From Streptomyces sp. NBC_00691 (GTDB lineage Bacteria > Actinomycetota > Actinomycetes > Streptomycetales > Streptomycetaceae), in NCBI RefSeq assembly GCF_036226665.1, contig NZ_CP109007.1, forward strand, positions 4,008,501-4,072,500: DNA of 64,000 nt, written 5' to 3'. The notes beneath the pieces are model-generated. The model had not been told where the DNA came from. It worked only from the letters and a program-made list of their open reading frames with translations, and made no database searches. The first letter of the stretch is position 1; the number at the start of each line of letters is the position of its first letter. This document shows positions 1-8,218 of this stretch, piece by piece. The translations under genes and the position numbers were made by a program.

Positions 1-309
1 GCGGGAGCCGCCGCCCTCGACGCCGCCGCCGTGCCACCCGCCGGCGTCTCAGCCCCGGCCCCGCCCCTCCCTACGGCCGCCACCGCCGGGACCACCGGAA
101 CCGCCGAGCCCCTCGCGTCGGACGCCGGCGCCGGGAACCCCGACGCCCCCGCCGCCCGGCGTGCCGCTCTTCTCGACACCGAGGGGTTCCTGGGGCGGCT
201 GCGGCGCCGGGGGCGTGAGGCGAGCGAGTTCGGGGTGGTGGCGATGCTGCTGCTGATCCTGATCCCGGCCGCCGTCGCGGCCGCCCTTCTCGGCAACCGG
301 AGAAGCTGA
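1..309 (+). CDS. C-terminal part of a membrane-anchored protein, truncated by the window edge
   Basis: The reading frame is open from base 1, so the true start lies upstream or at an internal GTG at 31. The visible part is an Ala/Pro-rich low-complexity stretch. It is followed by a basic segment and one hydrophobic helix at the extreme C-terminus (VVAMLLLILIPAAVAAALL), ending in a short basic tail. This looks like a tail-anchored or single-pass protein. It ends 2 bases before the GTG of the DUF4239 gene, so the two are probably cotranscribed. I do not recognise a family; function unknown. Confidence 0.45.
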   Translation, partial: AGAAALDAAAVPPAGVSAPAPPLPTAATAGTTGTAEPLASDAGAGNPDAPAARRAALLDTEGFLGRLRRRGREASEFGVVAMLLLILIPAAVAAALLGNRRS

Positions 310-311
310 CC

Positions 312-1061
312 GTGGCCCTGTTCGAGACGCTCGTCGTCGTCCTCGGCGTCGCGTTCGTCGCCGCCCTCGTCGTCGTCGCCAAGACCCGGCTCTTCCCCGT
401 GAGTGAGGACGAGGAGCCCCGGGAGGACGTCGCCGAGTACATCGCCATGATGGTCTCGGTGCTCTACGCCGTCGTCCTCGGCCTCTGCCTGGTCTCGGTC
501 TGGGAGACCCGGTCCTCCGCCGCCGACCACGTACAGGTCGAGGCGAGCGCCCTGCACCAGATGTATCTGCTCGCCGACGCCCTCCCCTCCGACCGGCGGG
601 AGCCGGTGCGCGACGCGGCCCGGACGTACGCCTCCCACGTCGTCGACGTCGAATGGCCGGAGATGGCTGCCCGCCGGCCGCTCGACCCGAACGGCTGGCG
701 GCTGCTCGAACAGCTGCGGCAGGCGGGCGAGGTCGACGACTCCGCGAAGGTGCCCCAGCAGATCGCCGCCCAGGAGGTGCTCGCCCAGCTCGGCTACATC
801 GACGACGCGCGGCGCGGCCGGGAGGCGGCGGCGCAGGAGCGGCTCTCCCCCGTGCTGTGGACGGGACTGCTCATCGGGGGCGCGCTGACGCTGGCGTTCA
901 TGTTCCTCTTCGGGATCAAGAGGAGTACGACGCATGTGGTGATGGTCATGGGGCTCTCGGGCTTCATCGCGTTCACGGTGCTGCTGATCCATCAGCTCGA
1001 CTCGCCCTTCGGCGAGGTGCTGGGGGCGACCCCGGACGCGTTCACCCGGTATTTCAGGTGA
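312..1061 (+). CDS. DUF4239 (bestrophin-like) membrane protein
   Basis: A 249-residue membrane protein. Hydrophobic helices are at about residues 3-22 and 43-62 in the N-terminal half. A long hydrophilic, mostly helical segment follows (65-175), then two more helices at about 180-200 and 205-228. This layout and the acidic block SEDEEPREDVAEY match DUF4239 proteins, a group called bestrophin-like, whose biochemical role is not established. Translation starts at GTG 312, with GGAGAA about 8 bases upstream inside the end of the preceding gene, indicating coupling. Ion-channel activity should not be assumed. The family assignment is by recall of the sequence pattern. Confidence 0.75.
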   Translation: MALFETLVVVLGVAFVAALVVVAKTRLFPVSEDEEPREDVAEYIAMMVSVLYAVVLGLCLVSVWETRSSAADHVQVEASALHQMYLLADALPSDRREPVRDAARTYASHVVDVEWPEMAARRPLDPNGWRLLEQLRQAGEVDDSAKVPQQIAAQEVLAQLGYIDDARRGREAAAQERLSPVLWTGLLIGGALTLAFMFLFGIKRSTTHVVMVMGLSGFIAFTVLLIHQLDSPFGEVLGATPDAFTRYFR

Positions 1062-1115
1062 CCGCGAGGGTGACGATCCGGGTGGGACCCCGGCCCGGCG
1101 GGCAGGCATAGCACC

Positions 1116-1601
1116 GTGAAATATCTCGTACGGGACAAGATCTTCGCGATCGGCGACGACTACTGGATCGAGGACGAGCAGGGCCGCCACGCCTTCCTCG
1201 TCGACGGCAAGGCCCTGCGCCTGCGCGACACCCTGGAGCTGAAGGACCCCGACGGGCAGGTCCTCATCACCCTGCGGCAGAAGATGTTCAGTCTGCGGGA
1301 CACGATGACGATCGAGCGGGACGAGCGGCCGCTCGCGACCGTCCGCCGCAAACGGCTCTCGCTGCTGCGCAACCACTACCGGGTGACGCTGGTCGAGGGG
1401 ACGGAACTCGACGTCAGCGGCCGGATCCTGGACCGGGAGTTCACCGTCGAGTACGAGGGCGAACTCCTGGCCCACATCTCCCGCCGGTGGTTCCACGTCC
1501 GCGAGACCTACGCGGTGAACGTGGTCCGCGAGGACACGGACGCCGCGCTGCTCGTCGCGGTCGCGGTGTGCGTGATCCGGATGGCGGAGCGGGAGGACTG
1601 A
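1116..1601 (+). CDS. LURP-one/scramblase-like family protein
   Basis: A 161-residue protein starting at GTG 1116. The N-terminal pattern (KYLVRDKIFAIGDDYWIEDEQG) and the succession of short beta-strand segments with conserved RxKxxSLRDT and FTVEYEG motifs are typical of LURP-one-related (Tubby-like fold) proteins, which are common in actinobacteria. Plant LURP-one and animal scramblases share this fold. In bacteria the function is unknown, although binding of lipid or a membrane is often supposed. It follows the DUF4239 gene by 54 bases on the same strand. It converges with the sulfur-amino-acid enzyme gene, and no strong terminator is visible between them. Confidence 0.8.
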   Translation: MKYLVRDKIFAIGDDYWIEDEQGRHAFLVDGKALRLRDTLELKDPDGQVLITLRQKMFSLRDTMTIERDERPLATVRRKRLSLLRNHYRVTLVEGTELDVSGRILDREFTVEYEGELLAHISRRWFHVRETYAVNVVREDTDAALLVAVAVCVIRMAERED

Positions 1602-1643
1602 CGCGGATGCCGGAGCGGGAGCGGGGGCCGACCCGGCGGGCGC

Positions 1644-2885
1644 CTAGACGGCCTTCTCCAGCGCCTGCTCCAGGTCCGCCCACAGGTCCTCCACGTGCTC
1701 GATGCCGGTCGAGATCCTGACCGTGCCGGGGCCGATCCCGGCCGCCTCCAGGGCTGCCGCGTCGAGCTGGTGGTGGGAGGTGGAGGCCGGGTGCATCACC
1801 AGGGTCTTCACGTCGCCGAGGGAGACGCTGAGGGAGGCGAGCCGGACCGCCTCGACGAAGGTGCGGCCCGCCTCCCGGCCGCCCGCCAGGTCCATCGAGA
1901 TCACGCCGCCGCCCCCGTCGGGCAGCAGGCGCGCGGCGATCGCCCGGTCCGGGTGGCCGGCGAGGGCGGGGTGGCGTACGGCCGCCACGGCCGGGTGTGC
2001 GGCGAGCCGGGCCGCCAGGTCGGCGGCGCTCGCGCACTGGCGTTCCATGCGCAGGGAGAGGGTCTGCATGCCGCGCAGAGTGAGCCAGGCGGCGAACGGG
2101 TCGGTGGAGGCGCCCTGTTCGACCGCGTGGTGGCGGATCCGCCCGTACAGCTCGGGGTCCTTGAAGACGGCCATCCCGCCGAGGACGTCCGCGTGCCCGG
2201 ACAGGTACTTGGTCGCGGAGTGGATGACGATGTCGGCGCCGTGGTCGAGCGGCCGGAAGAGGAGCGGCGAGGCGAAGGTGTTGTCGACGGCGACCGGGAC
2301 ACCGGCCTCGGCGGCGACGGCGGCGAGCGCGGGCACGTCGGAGACGCGGGTGGTCGGGTTGGCGATGGTCTCCAGGTAGAGCAGCCGGGTCTCGGTGCGC
2401 AGGGCGGCCCGGACCTCCTCGGGGTCGGTGCCGGAGACGTACGTGACGTCGACGCCCCAGCGGGTGGCGAGGTCGGTGAGGACGGCGTAGGTGCCGCCGT
2501 ACAGGCAGGTCTGGGCGATGACGTGGCCGCCGCTGCGGAGCAGGCCGAGGAGGACGGCGTTCACCGCGCCCATGCCCGAGGCGAAGGAGACGCCGGCGGT
2601 GCCGCCTTCGAGACGGGCGACGGCGTCCTCGAGGGTGCGGACGGTGGGGTTGCCGAGGCGGCTGTAGAGGAAGGCGTCGGCGGAGGTGAAGGCGGTGGCG
2701 AGAGCGTCGGCCGAGTCGAAGGCGAAGACATGGCCCTGGTGGAGCGGGACGCCGAGGGGCCGGCTGCCGGTGATCTCCACGTGCGGCGGGTGGACGGCGA
2801 GGGTCTCGGGACGGGGAGACGGCGCGGCGGAAGCGGTGGAAGCGACGGACGCGGCGGGGACGGCGGGCCTGGAGTCGGTGCTCAT
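1644..2885 (-). CDS. Cystathionine gamma-synthase / O-acetylhomoserine sulfhydrylase family PLP enzyme
   Basis: This is a fold-type I PLP enzyme of the trans-sulfuration (Cys/Met metabolism) family, 413 residues long. The Schiff-base lysine is Lys226 in HSATKYLSGHADVLGG. YSRLGNPT (74-81) and SGMGAVNAVL (103-112) are the usual substrate and phosphate-binding elements. DNTFASP is the conserved Asp motif over the pyridine ring. The first 30 residues are an Ala/Ser/Pro-rich extension. ATG 2885 was chosen because residues upstream of it look non-coding. It is divergent from a MocR gene. Such pairs usually mean that the MocR controls the PLP enzyme. Whether it is a synthase, lyase or sulfhydrylase cannot be read from the sequence. 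Confidence 0.85.
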   Translation of the reverse strand: MSTDSRPAVPAASVASTASAAPSPRPETLAVHPPHVEITGSRPLGVPLHQGHVFAFDSADALATAFTSADAFLYSRLGNPTVRTLEDAVARLEGGTAGVSFASGMGAVNAVLLGLLRSGGHVIAQTCLYGGTYAVLTDLATRWGVDVTYVSGTDPEEVRAALRTETRLLYLETIANPTTRVSDVPALAAVAAEAGVPVAVDNTFASPLLFRPLDHGADIVIHSATKYLSGHADVLGGMAVFKDPELYGRIRHHAVEQGASTDPFAAWLTLRGMQTLSLRMERQCASAADLAARLAAHPAVAAVRHPALAGHPDRAIAARLLPDGGGGVISMDLAGGREAGRTFVEAVRLASLSVSLGDVKTLVMHPASTSHHQLDAAALEAAGIGPGTVRISTGIEHVEDLWADLEQALEKAV

Positions 2886-2920
2886 GAACTCAGTCTGTGG
2901 ACAGCGCGTTTGCCTTCCCA

Positions 2921-2960
2921 GGTCCAATCCCGGCAGATTGGTCCGGCCATGAAACCAATT
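2921..2960. promoter_or_regulatory. Inverted CCAAT repeats between divergent MocR and trans-sulfuration genes
   Basis: GGTCCAATC (2921-2929) and GATTGGTCC (2936-2944) form an inverted repeat with one mismatch and a 6-base spacer. A further CCAATT lies at 2955-2960, just inside the MocR coding start at 2949. MocR-type regulators usually bind repeated half-sites in the short gap between themselves and their target, so this is the obvious operator. The binding itself is inferred. Confidence 0.5.
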
Positions 2961-4439
2961 GTTCCCTCCCCCGACCCCGATGACCTCGTCTCACGGCTCG
3001 GTCGCTGGTCCGCCGGCCGCGGGCCCCTCTATCTGCTGCTCGCGGCCCGGCTGCGCGCCCTCGTCGACGAGGGCGCGCTGCCCCCGGGCACGCTGCTGCC
3101 ACCCGACCGGCGGCTCGCGAAGGCTCTGTCCGTGGGCCGTACGACGGTGGTCGCGGCGTACGACACCCTGCGCCAGGAGGGGCGGCTCGTACGGCGGCAG
3201 GGCAGCGGGACCCGGGTCTCGCGGGCCGCGCTCGCGCCGGAGGCGCCCCGGGCGGGGGACGCGCCCCGGGTGGCGGAGACGTCCAATCCGCTGTTCCTGC
3301 ACCTGCTGGAGGCGCCGGACGAGGTCATCCTGCTGAGCTGCGCGGCTCCCGTGGAGCCGCCGCCCGAGCTGGCGGAGGCGTACCGCTCGCTGGTCCTGCC
3401 GGCCGGGGACCTCGGCTACCACCCGGCGGGGCTCGGCGTGCTGCGGGAGGCGGTGGCCGCCCGGTACGCGGACCGGGGCGTGCCGACCGGGCCCGGGCAG
3501 GTCCTGGTCACCACCGGTGCGCAGCAGGGGCTTTCGCTGCTCGCCCGGCTGCTGCTGGCTCCGGGGGACGGGGTGCTGGTGGAGGCGCCGACGTATCCGG
3601 GGGCGCTCGACCTGTTCCGGGAGGCGGCGGCCGTGCCGCTGCCGGTGGCGGTCGGGCCGGACGGGCTCGACGTGGCGGAGGCGGTACGGGTGATGGAGCG
3701 CCATCGTCCGGCTCTGGCCTATGTGGTGGCCCGCTTCCAGAATCCGACGGGCACGGTGCTTCCGCCGCTCGCGGGCCGCCGGCTCGTGGAGGCGGCGAAC
3801 GCGCTGGGGGTGCCGCTCGTGGACGACGAGGTGCTGGGCGACCTGGCGTTCGGGGTGGGGCGGGACCCGCTGCCGCTCTCCGCGTACGGCGAGGTGATCG
3901 CGGTCGGTTCGCTCAGCAAGGTCGTGTGGGGCGGACTGCGGATCGGCTGGGTGCGCGGTCCTGCGCCGTTGATCGCCCGGCTCGCCCGGCTCAAGGCGCT
4001 GCACGATCTGGGCTGCGACGTGCCGTCCCAGCTCGTCGCGACGCGGCTCCTGGCCGACTTCGGGTCCGTACGGGCCGCCCGGCTGCGCGGCCTCCGCGCG
4101 GGTCACGCCCATCTGCGCGCGGAGCTGGCCCGGCTGCTCCCGTCCTGGTCCTGCGCCCCTGCGGCCGGCGGGCAGACCCTCTGGGTGCGGCTTCCGCACG
4201 GCGACGGCGTCTCCTTCGCGCAGGTCGCCCTCCGGCACGGGGTGGCCGTCCTGCCGGGTGCGACCACCGATGCGCTCGGGGGCAGCCTCCGGCATCTGCG
4301 GCTGCACTTCCTGCTGCCGCCGGAGGTGCTCACGGAGGCGGTACGGAGGCTGGCGGCGGCCTGGGCGGAGTACGCGCCGCTCACGGGGGCGGAGGCGGGT
4401 GAGGGGCGGAGCGCGTCCCTTCAGGGCATCACGCTCTGA
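2949..4439 (+). CDS. MocR-family transcriptional regulator (GntR HTH + aminotransferase-like domain)
   Basis: A 496-residue protein. A GntR-type winged helix-turn-helix lies at about 25-90 (LAARLRALVDEG, then LSVGRTTVVAAYDTLRQEG). After a linker comes a fold-type I aminotransferase domain. The PLP lysine is predicted at Lys324 in GSLSKVVWGGLRIGW, with NPTG at 265-268. MocR proteins sense PLP or PLP-amino acid adducts and regulate a divergent gene, here the trans-sulfuration enzyme. ATG 2949 is 63 bases from the divergent ATG. There is no sign of truncation. Confidence 0.88.
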   Translation: MKPIVPSPDPDDLVSRLGRWSAGRGPLYLLLAARLRALVDEGALPPGTLLPPDRRLAKALSVGRTTVVAAYDTLRQEGRLVRRQGSGTRVSRAALAPEAPRAGDAPRVAETSNPLFLHLLEAPDEVILLSCAAPVEPPPELAEAYRSLVLPAGDLGYHPAGLGVLREAVAARYADRGVPTGPGQVLVTTGAQQGLSLLARLLLAPGDGVLVEAPTYPGALDLFREAAAVPLPVAVGPDGLDVAEAVRVMERHRPALAYVVARFQNPTGTVLPPLAGRRLVEAANALGVPLVDDEVLGDLAFGVGRDPLPLSAYGEVIAVGSLSKVVWGGLRIGWVRGPAPLIARLARLKALHDLGCDVPSQLVATRLLADFGSVRAARLRGLRAGHAHLRAELARLLPSWSCAPAAGGQTLWVRLPHGDGVSFAQVALRHGVAVLPGATTDALGGSLRHLRLHFLLPPEVLTEAVRRLAAAWAEYAPLTGAEAGEGRSASLQGITL

Positions 4440-4539
4440 CCAGGCGGGAGGGATCCAGCCTTGCATCCGGGGCCGCACCACGGAAACATACGGTGCACCT
4501 GCAAAGTGATGATCATTCTTTTCATGGGGGCGCAGCGGC

Positions 4540-4980
4540 ATGGGTTTTGACGAGGACTGGGCCGGCATACGGTCCGGCGTGACCGAACAAGCCCCCGTGG
4601 GAACGCGGTTGAACCAGCTCGACGGCGGCGGCGGTGGGGGCACGTCCGGCGGGCCGCCCAGCCTCGCTACCGCACCAGCAAAGAAGAAGGCCGCGGCAAA
4701 CACCATCGAGAACGAGCTGGAACCGGACACGGCCAAGGCCGCCAAGGTGGCGGACGCCGCCACGACCGCCGCCGTCGGCGGCTTCGAGGGCTGGGCGACC
4801 GCGGCCGGCCTCAAGACCGTCGAGACCACCTGGGACAGCCAGGTGAAGAACCTCCTCGCCCGGCTCGCCTCCGAGAAGACCGCGCTGCGCGGCACCGCGG
4901 TCGCGTTCGGCCAGCAGGAGCTCGACACCCGTGCCCGTATCGCCGGGGTCGGGCCGACCTCGCGCATCGAGCAGTACTGA
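4540..4980 (+). CDS. Small helical protein, first gene of a WXG-like cassette
   Basis: A 146-residue soluble protein with no signal peptide. It begins MGFDEDWAGIRSGV, followed by a Gly-rich linker (about 30-37), a Lys/Ala-rich part, and a helical C-terminal half. The C-terminal half contains TTWDSQVKNLLARLASEK. It resembles the small helical partner proteins found beside WXG100/LXG-type secreted proteins in Streptomyces, but lacks a clear WxG turn. ATG 4540 is preceded by GGGGGCG 8 bases upstream. It ends 14 bases before the next gene. Role as chaperone or secretion partner is inferred only from position. Confidence 0.7.
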   Translation: MGFDEDWAGIRSGVTEQAPVGTRLNQLDGGGGGGTSGGPPSLATAPAKKKAAANTIENELEPDTAKAAKVADAATTAAVGGFEGWATAAGLKTVETTWDSQVKNLLARLASEKTALRGTAVAFGQQELDTRARIAGVGPTSRIEQY

Positions 4981-4994
4981 GGGGGCGGACGTAC

Positions 4995-6452
4995 ATGCTG
5001 ACGTACTCCGAGATCATGACGACCGACCTGGGCAAGCTCTCCTCCGCCGCCGACAAGTGGACCGAGATGGCGGGCGACCTGCACAAGGTGGAGGAGCGCT
5101 ACCACGACAGCGTCGAATCGCTGACGGCGTCCCAGGCCTGGCTGGGCGAGAGCGCGACCGCCGCGCAGACCAACTTCGCGGCCACCCGCTACGAGTACCA
5201 GGCCGCCCAGACCCAGGCGAAGGCCACCGCGACGGTGCTGCGCAACGCCCACGAGCAGTTCACCGAGCTGAAGAAGCAGCTGGAGAGCGCCCGCGCCGAC
5301 GCCGTCAAGGCCGGGATGAAGGTGTCCGAGCAGGGCAGGGTGGCCTACGACTACGAGCGGCTCTCGCCGAGCGAGCGCAGCGCCCTGCACCACGACCCGG
5401 ACGGCGCCAAGAGCGTGCGGGAGGCCGAGACGGCCTGGACCGAGCACCTCGACGGCTGCGTCAAGGCCTTCGACCTCGCCGACCAGGACCTCAAGAAGGA
5501 CCTGGAGGCCCTGGTCAAGGACGGCCACGGCAACAAGAACGACGCGACCGTCGGCACCGGGTTCAACGGTGACGCCGGAAAGGTCGCCGCGGCCGACGAC
5601 AAGGCCAAGGACGACCGGATGAACCTGGCCTGGCTGAAGATGAAGGACGACGAGACGCTCGACGACTACGTCCAGCGGCTCCAGCGCGACGGCATCGCCA
5701 AGCTCACCGGCAACGAGAAACTGGCCGATCTGGTCGACAAGTTCACCAAGGGCACGATCACGGCCGGCGCCTTCGCCGGCGCCCTGACCGCGGCCGGCAT
5801 GTACTCGTACAAGCTGTCCAAGGCGATCCGGCCGCCGTTCGTCCACCCGACCGCGCCGGGCACCTTCCTGTCCAAGCACTTCAACATGCGGCTCGCGGGC
5901 GCGGCTCCCGGCAGCCTGCTCAGCAAGATCCCGCCGGGTCTCGCGACCGCGCTGACCGGCTCGGACGAGGCCGCCATGCTCGGCGGGTTCATGCGCAACG
6001 GCGCCTTCTTCATGCCGACCGCCGCCGAGGCCAACCTCCTGAAGGTCGCGCAGAACGGCGGCCTCGCCAACGCCGCCAAGGCGGCGGGCGTGCTGCGCGG
6101 TGCCGGTGTCGTCGGCGGCGTCGCGGCCACCGCGTACGGCATCGCCAACCTCACCACGTACAACACGGACATGATCAAGGCCGACCCGGCGAAGTTCGCC
6201 TCGGACCTGACCGGCACGGCGTTCAGTGCCTCGATGACGGCGCTGACCGTCGCCCCGACCCCGGTCACCCTCGGCCTCGCCGTCGGCACCGGCGTGGCGT
6301 ACGGAGCCGCGCTCATCTGGGACAACCACGAGGCCATCGGAAAGGGCATCGAGGAGGCCGGGGACTGGATCGGCGACAAGGCGTCCGACGTGGGCTCCGG
6401 GATCGCGAGCGGAGCGAAGAAACTGGGCAGTGCCCTGAATCCCTTCGACTGA
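4995..6452 (+). CDS. WXG100-like, probable type VII-secreted effector-type protein
   Basis: A 485-residue protein. The first ~110 residues form a WXG100-like helical hairpin: helix, then SQAWLGESA as the W-x-G turn, then a second long helix rich in Gln/Lys. Next is a charged region to about 205. A third region has many Ala/Gly-rich hydrophobic stretches (about 245-435). The amphipathic tail contains DWIGDKASDVGSGIASGAKK. No Sec signal is present, which fits ESX/type VII export. No nuclease, deaminase or ADP-ribosyltransferase motif is recognisable, so I do not call it a toxin. The GGGGGCGG ribosome site precedes ATG 4995. The secretion machinery itself is not in the window. Confidence 0.65.
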   Translation: MLTYSEIMTTDLGKLSSAADKWTEMAGDLHKVEERYHDSVESLTASQAWLGESATAAQTNFAATRYEYQAAQTQAKATATVLRNAHEQFTELKKQLESARADAVKAGMKVSEQGRVAYDYERLSPSERSALHHDPDGAKSVREAETAWTEHLDGCVKAFDLADQDLKKDLEALVKDGHGNKNDATVGTGFNGDAGKVAAADDKAKDDRMNLAWLKMKDDETLDDYVQRLQRDGIAKLTGNEKLADLVDKFTKGTITAGAFAGALTAAGMYSYKLSKAIRPPFVHPTAPGTFLSKHFNMRLAGAAPGSLLSKIPPGLATALTGSDEAAMLGGFMRNGAFFMPTAAEANLLKVAQNGGLANAAKAAGVLRGAGVVGGVAATAYGIANLTTYNTDMIKADPAKFASDLTGTAFSASMTALTVAPTPVTLGLAVGTGVAYGAALIWDNHEAIGKGIEEAGDWIGDKASDVGSGIASGAKKLGSALNPFD

Positions 6453-6508
6453 CCCGGACCGCCCCCGACCGCGGGACCCCGATCCCTGAGACGCAGAGGA
6501 ATCCGTTC

Positions 6509-7117
6509 ATGCACACCCAGGTCAGCCCGTTCGAACTCCAGGCGTGGAAGGAGGGGAACCGGCACAACTACAGCGCCGGCTGGAAGGGTGTCTCGCCTGA
6601 GTTCGGCGAGATCACGCTGACGGCGCCCCTCCCCCGCACCAACCCCGAGTCACTCGTCTCGGAGGTGCGCGGCGGGCTGCTCCCGGTGGCCTCGTTCGAG
6701 GCGCGCGGCATGCACGCCGAGGGGCTCAAGCTGCCGACCCTGAACCGGTCCACGCTGCGGGTCGGCGACCGGATGGTGTATGTCTCGCGGAACCGGTTCG
6801 GCGCCACGCTCGACCAGCGCGCCCTGACCATGAAGTACGCGGGCGACCAGTACCGTCTCGCCGCCCTCGACAAGAACGCCTACGTCCTGAGCCGCGAGCC
6901 CGACGACGAGGACCCCGGGGTCAGGATCACCGTCCGCGAGTCGGGGCGCGGCAAGAACCGCCGGCTCTCCGTGCGGGCCGAGGGGCGCGCGGAGGGCGGG
7001 GACCTGGCCCTCGGCCTGATCTTCGCGGGCGTCGACCGGTCGGTCCTGACCCGGATCGGCGCGGTGAAGGCGGGCATCTCCCGCGTGACCCATTTCTGGA
7101 CCGAGGCGACGTACTGA
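6509..7117 (+). CDS. Hypothetical beta-rich protein of the WXG-like cassette
   Basis: A 202-residue protein without signal peptide or membrane segments. Its alternation of short strands and turns (VGDRMVYVSRNRFGATLDQRAL, YRLAALDKNAYVLSR) suggests a beta-sandwich or barrel. The C-terminal part is helical with RVTHFWTEATY at the end. I recognise no family. It lies 56 bases after the WXG-like gene on the same strand, with GACGCAGAGGA as a plausible ribosome site. It could be an immunity, chaperone or structural partner of that gene; this is guesswork from context. Confidence 0.6.
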   Translation: MHTQVSPFELQAWKEGNRHNYSAGWKGVSPEFGEITLTAPLPRTNPESLVSEVRGGLLPVASFEARGMHAEGLKLPTLNRSTLRVGDRMVYVSRNRFGATLDQRALTMKYAGDQYRLAALDKNAYVLSREPDDEDPGVRITVRESGRGKNRRLSVRAEGRAEGGDLALGLIFAGVDRSVLTRIGAVKAGISRVTHFWTEATY

Positions 7118-7265
7118 TCCCCCGCCGCCGCCCGAACCCCGCCCGCGCGGCCCGACGCGGCCGTGCGGCCCGACCCGGCCGTGCTGCCCGCGCGGCCCGA
7201 CCCGGCCTCGTTTCGGGGCCTCCCCGGCCTCTCCGTCCTTCCCGCCCTACCCGAGTGAGCGACAC

Positions 7266-8117
7266 ATGCCTTCCTTCGACGTGACCCGATCCCGTTTCCG
7301 GCTGGCCGACGACGAGGTCTTCGTCCTCGCGCAGCTGGCGACCGGTCAGCCGGTACCGGAGTCCATGGCGCCCGCCGAGGCGCGGCTCCGTGACGCCGGG
7401 CTGATGAACGGGGCCGGGGAGCTGTCCGCGCTCCTGCTGCCCCTGATGCAGACCGTCGTCAACCCCTCCGTGATCGTCTCCCTGGAGGCGGGCGGCCGGC
7501 AGGGCCCCCTGCACCACGGGCTGCTCGTCGGCGACGACCACGTCGTCTGCCACGAGACCTGGCCGGGCGAGGAGGAGGCGGTCTACCGGCTCGTCGAGCC
7601 ACGGACCATGGTGTGGACGCTGGCCGATCTGATCGCCCTGCGCCAGTCCGACCCGGCGGGCGCCGGCGCGGCCGGGGAGCAGGTCGTCGAGACGACCATC
7701 GGCGTCCTCGAAGCGGGTCTCCAGGCCCTGGAGAAGGCCGCGTCGACGCCCGGCGCGGACGAGCGGCAGCTGGTCGTCGACGCGCTGCGGGCGACCGGGA
7801 CGGCGGAGGCGACCGCCACGCTGCTCGCACAGCTGATCGTGGAGGTGCGCTCCAACTGGCGGATGACCGCGGCCTGGCAGAGCAGCCAGGAGGGGACGGC
7901 GGGCGTGACGGCCCGGGTGGTCGCCGCCTGGGACTGCGGTCCGCTCGGCTACTGGCTGCGCGAGCTGCCCGCCGAGCCGGTGGCGGAGGGCGAGGTGACG
8001 GACGGCAGTCCGTTCCGGCTGCGCCGCGTCGCCCCGAAGCGGATCTGGCAGGAGCTCACCGGGCTGCTCCCGGACGAGACGGAGATCGCCCGCCGGGAGG
8101 CCCCGGCGCAGCCGTAG
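7266..8117 (+). CDS. EspG-like (ESX secretion-associated) candidate protein
   Basis: A 283-residue cytosolic protein. The N-terminus (FDVTRSRFRLADDEVFVLAQLATGQPVPE), the ~60-residue spacing to strands VIVSLEAGG and HHGLLVGDDHVVCHE, and the late segment with repeated strand-turn elements recall EspG-type chaperones that escort type VII substrates. Similarity is weak by eye, and a neutral 'hypothetical protein' label is equally defensible. It is the last gene of the WXG-like cassette. It is separated from the preceding gene by 148 bases of degenerate GC-rich repeats. An EspG-like chaperone beside a WXG-like secreted protein would make functional sense. Confidence 0.5.
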   Translation: MPSFDVTRSRFRLADDEVFVLAQLATGQPVPESMAPAEARLRDAGLMNGAGELSALLLPLMQTVVNPSVIVSLEAGGRQGPLHHGLLVGDDHVVCHETWPGEEEAVYRLVEPRTMVWTLADLIALRQSDPAGAGAAGEQVVETTIGVLEAGLQALEKAASTPGADERQLVVDALRATGTAEATATLLAQLIVEVRSNWRMTAAWQSSQEGTAGVTARVVAAWDCGPLGYWLRELPAEPVAEGEVTDGSPFRLRRVAPKRIWQELTGLLPDETEIARREAPAQP

Positions 8118-8172
8118 CGGGCCACACCGCGGAGCTCTTACGGGAGAAGGCCCCGGCCCCGGCGACCACCCG

Positions 8173-8218
8173 CGCGTCCGCGTTCAGCCCCGCCCGGCCC
8201 CCGCGTCCGCGTTCAGCC
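8173..8218. repeat. 29-bp-period direct repeat carrying a duplicated stop codon
   Basis: A 17-base unit, CGCGTCCGCGTTCAGCC, occurs exactly at 8173-8189 and 8202-8218. The second copy contains the stop codon of the nitrilase-family gene (TCA at 8213-8215 on this strand). The first copy is a displaced duplicate of that gene tail. Confidence 0.8.

Noticed and set aside
1695..2948. N-terminal extension of the MocR frame reaching into the trans-sulfuration gene
   Set aside because: The extension is antisense to the PLP enzyme. The MocR family starts at the HTH and ATG 2949 fits.
2991..6329. 1112-residue minus-strand open frame across MocR and the WXG-like cassette
   Set aside because: It overlaps three supported genes and shows no family motif; stop-poor antisense frames are usual at this GC content.
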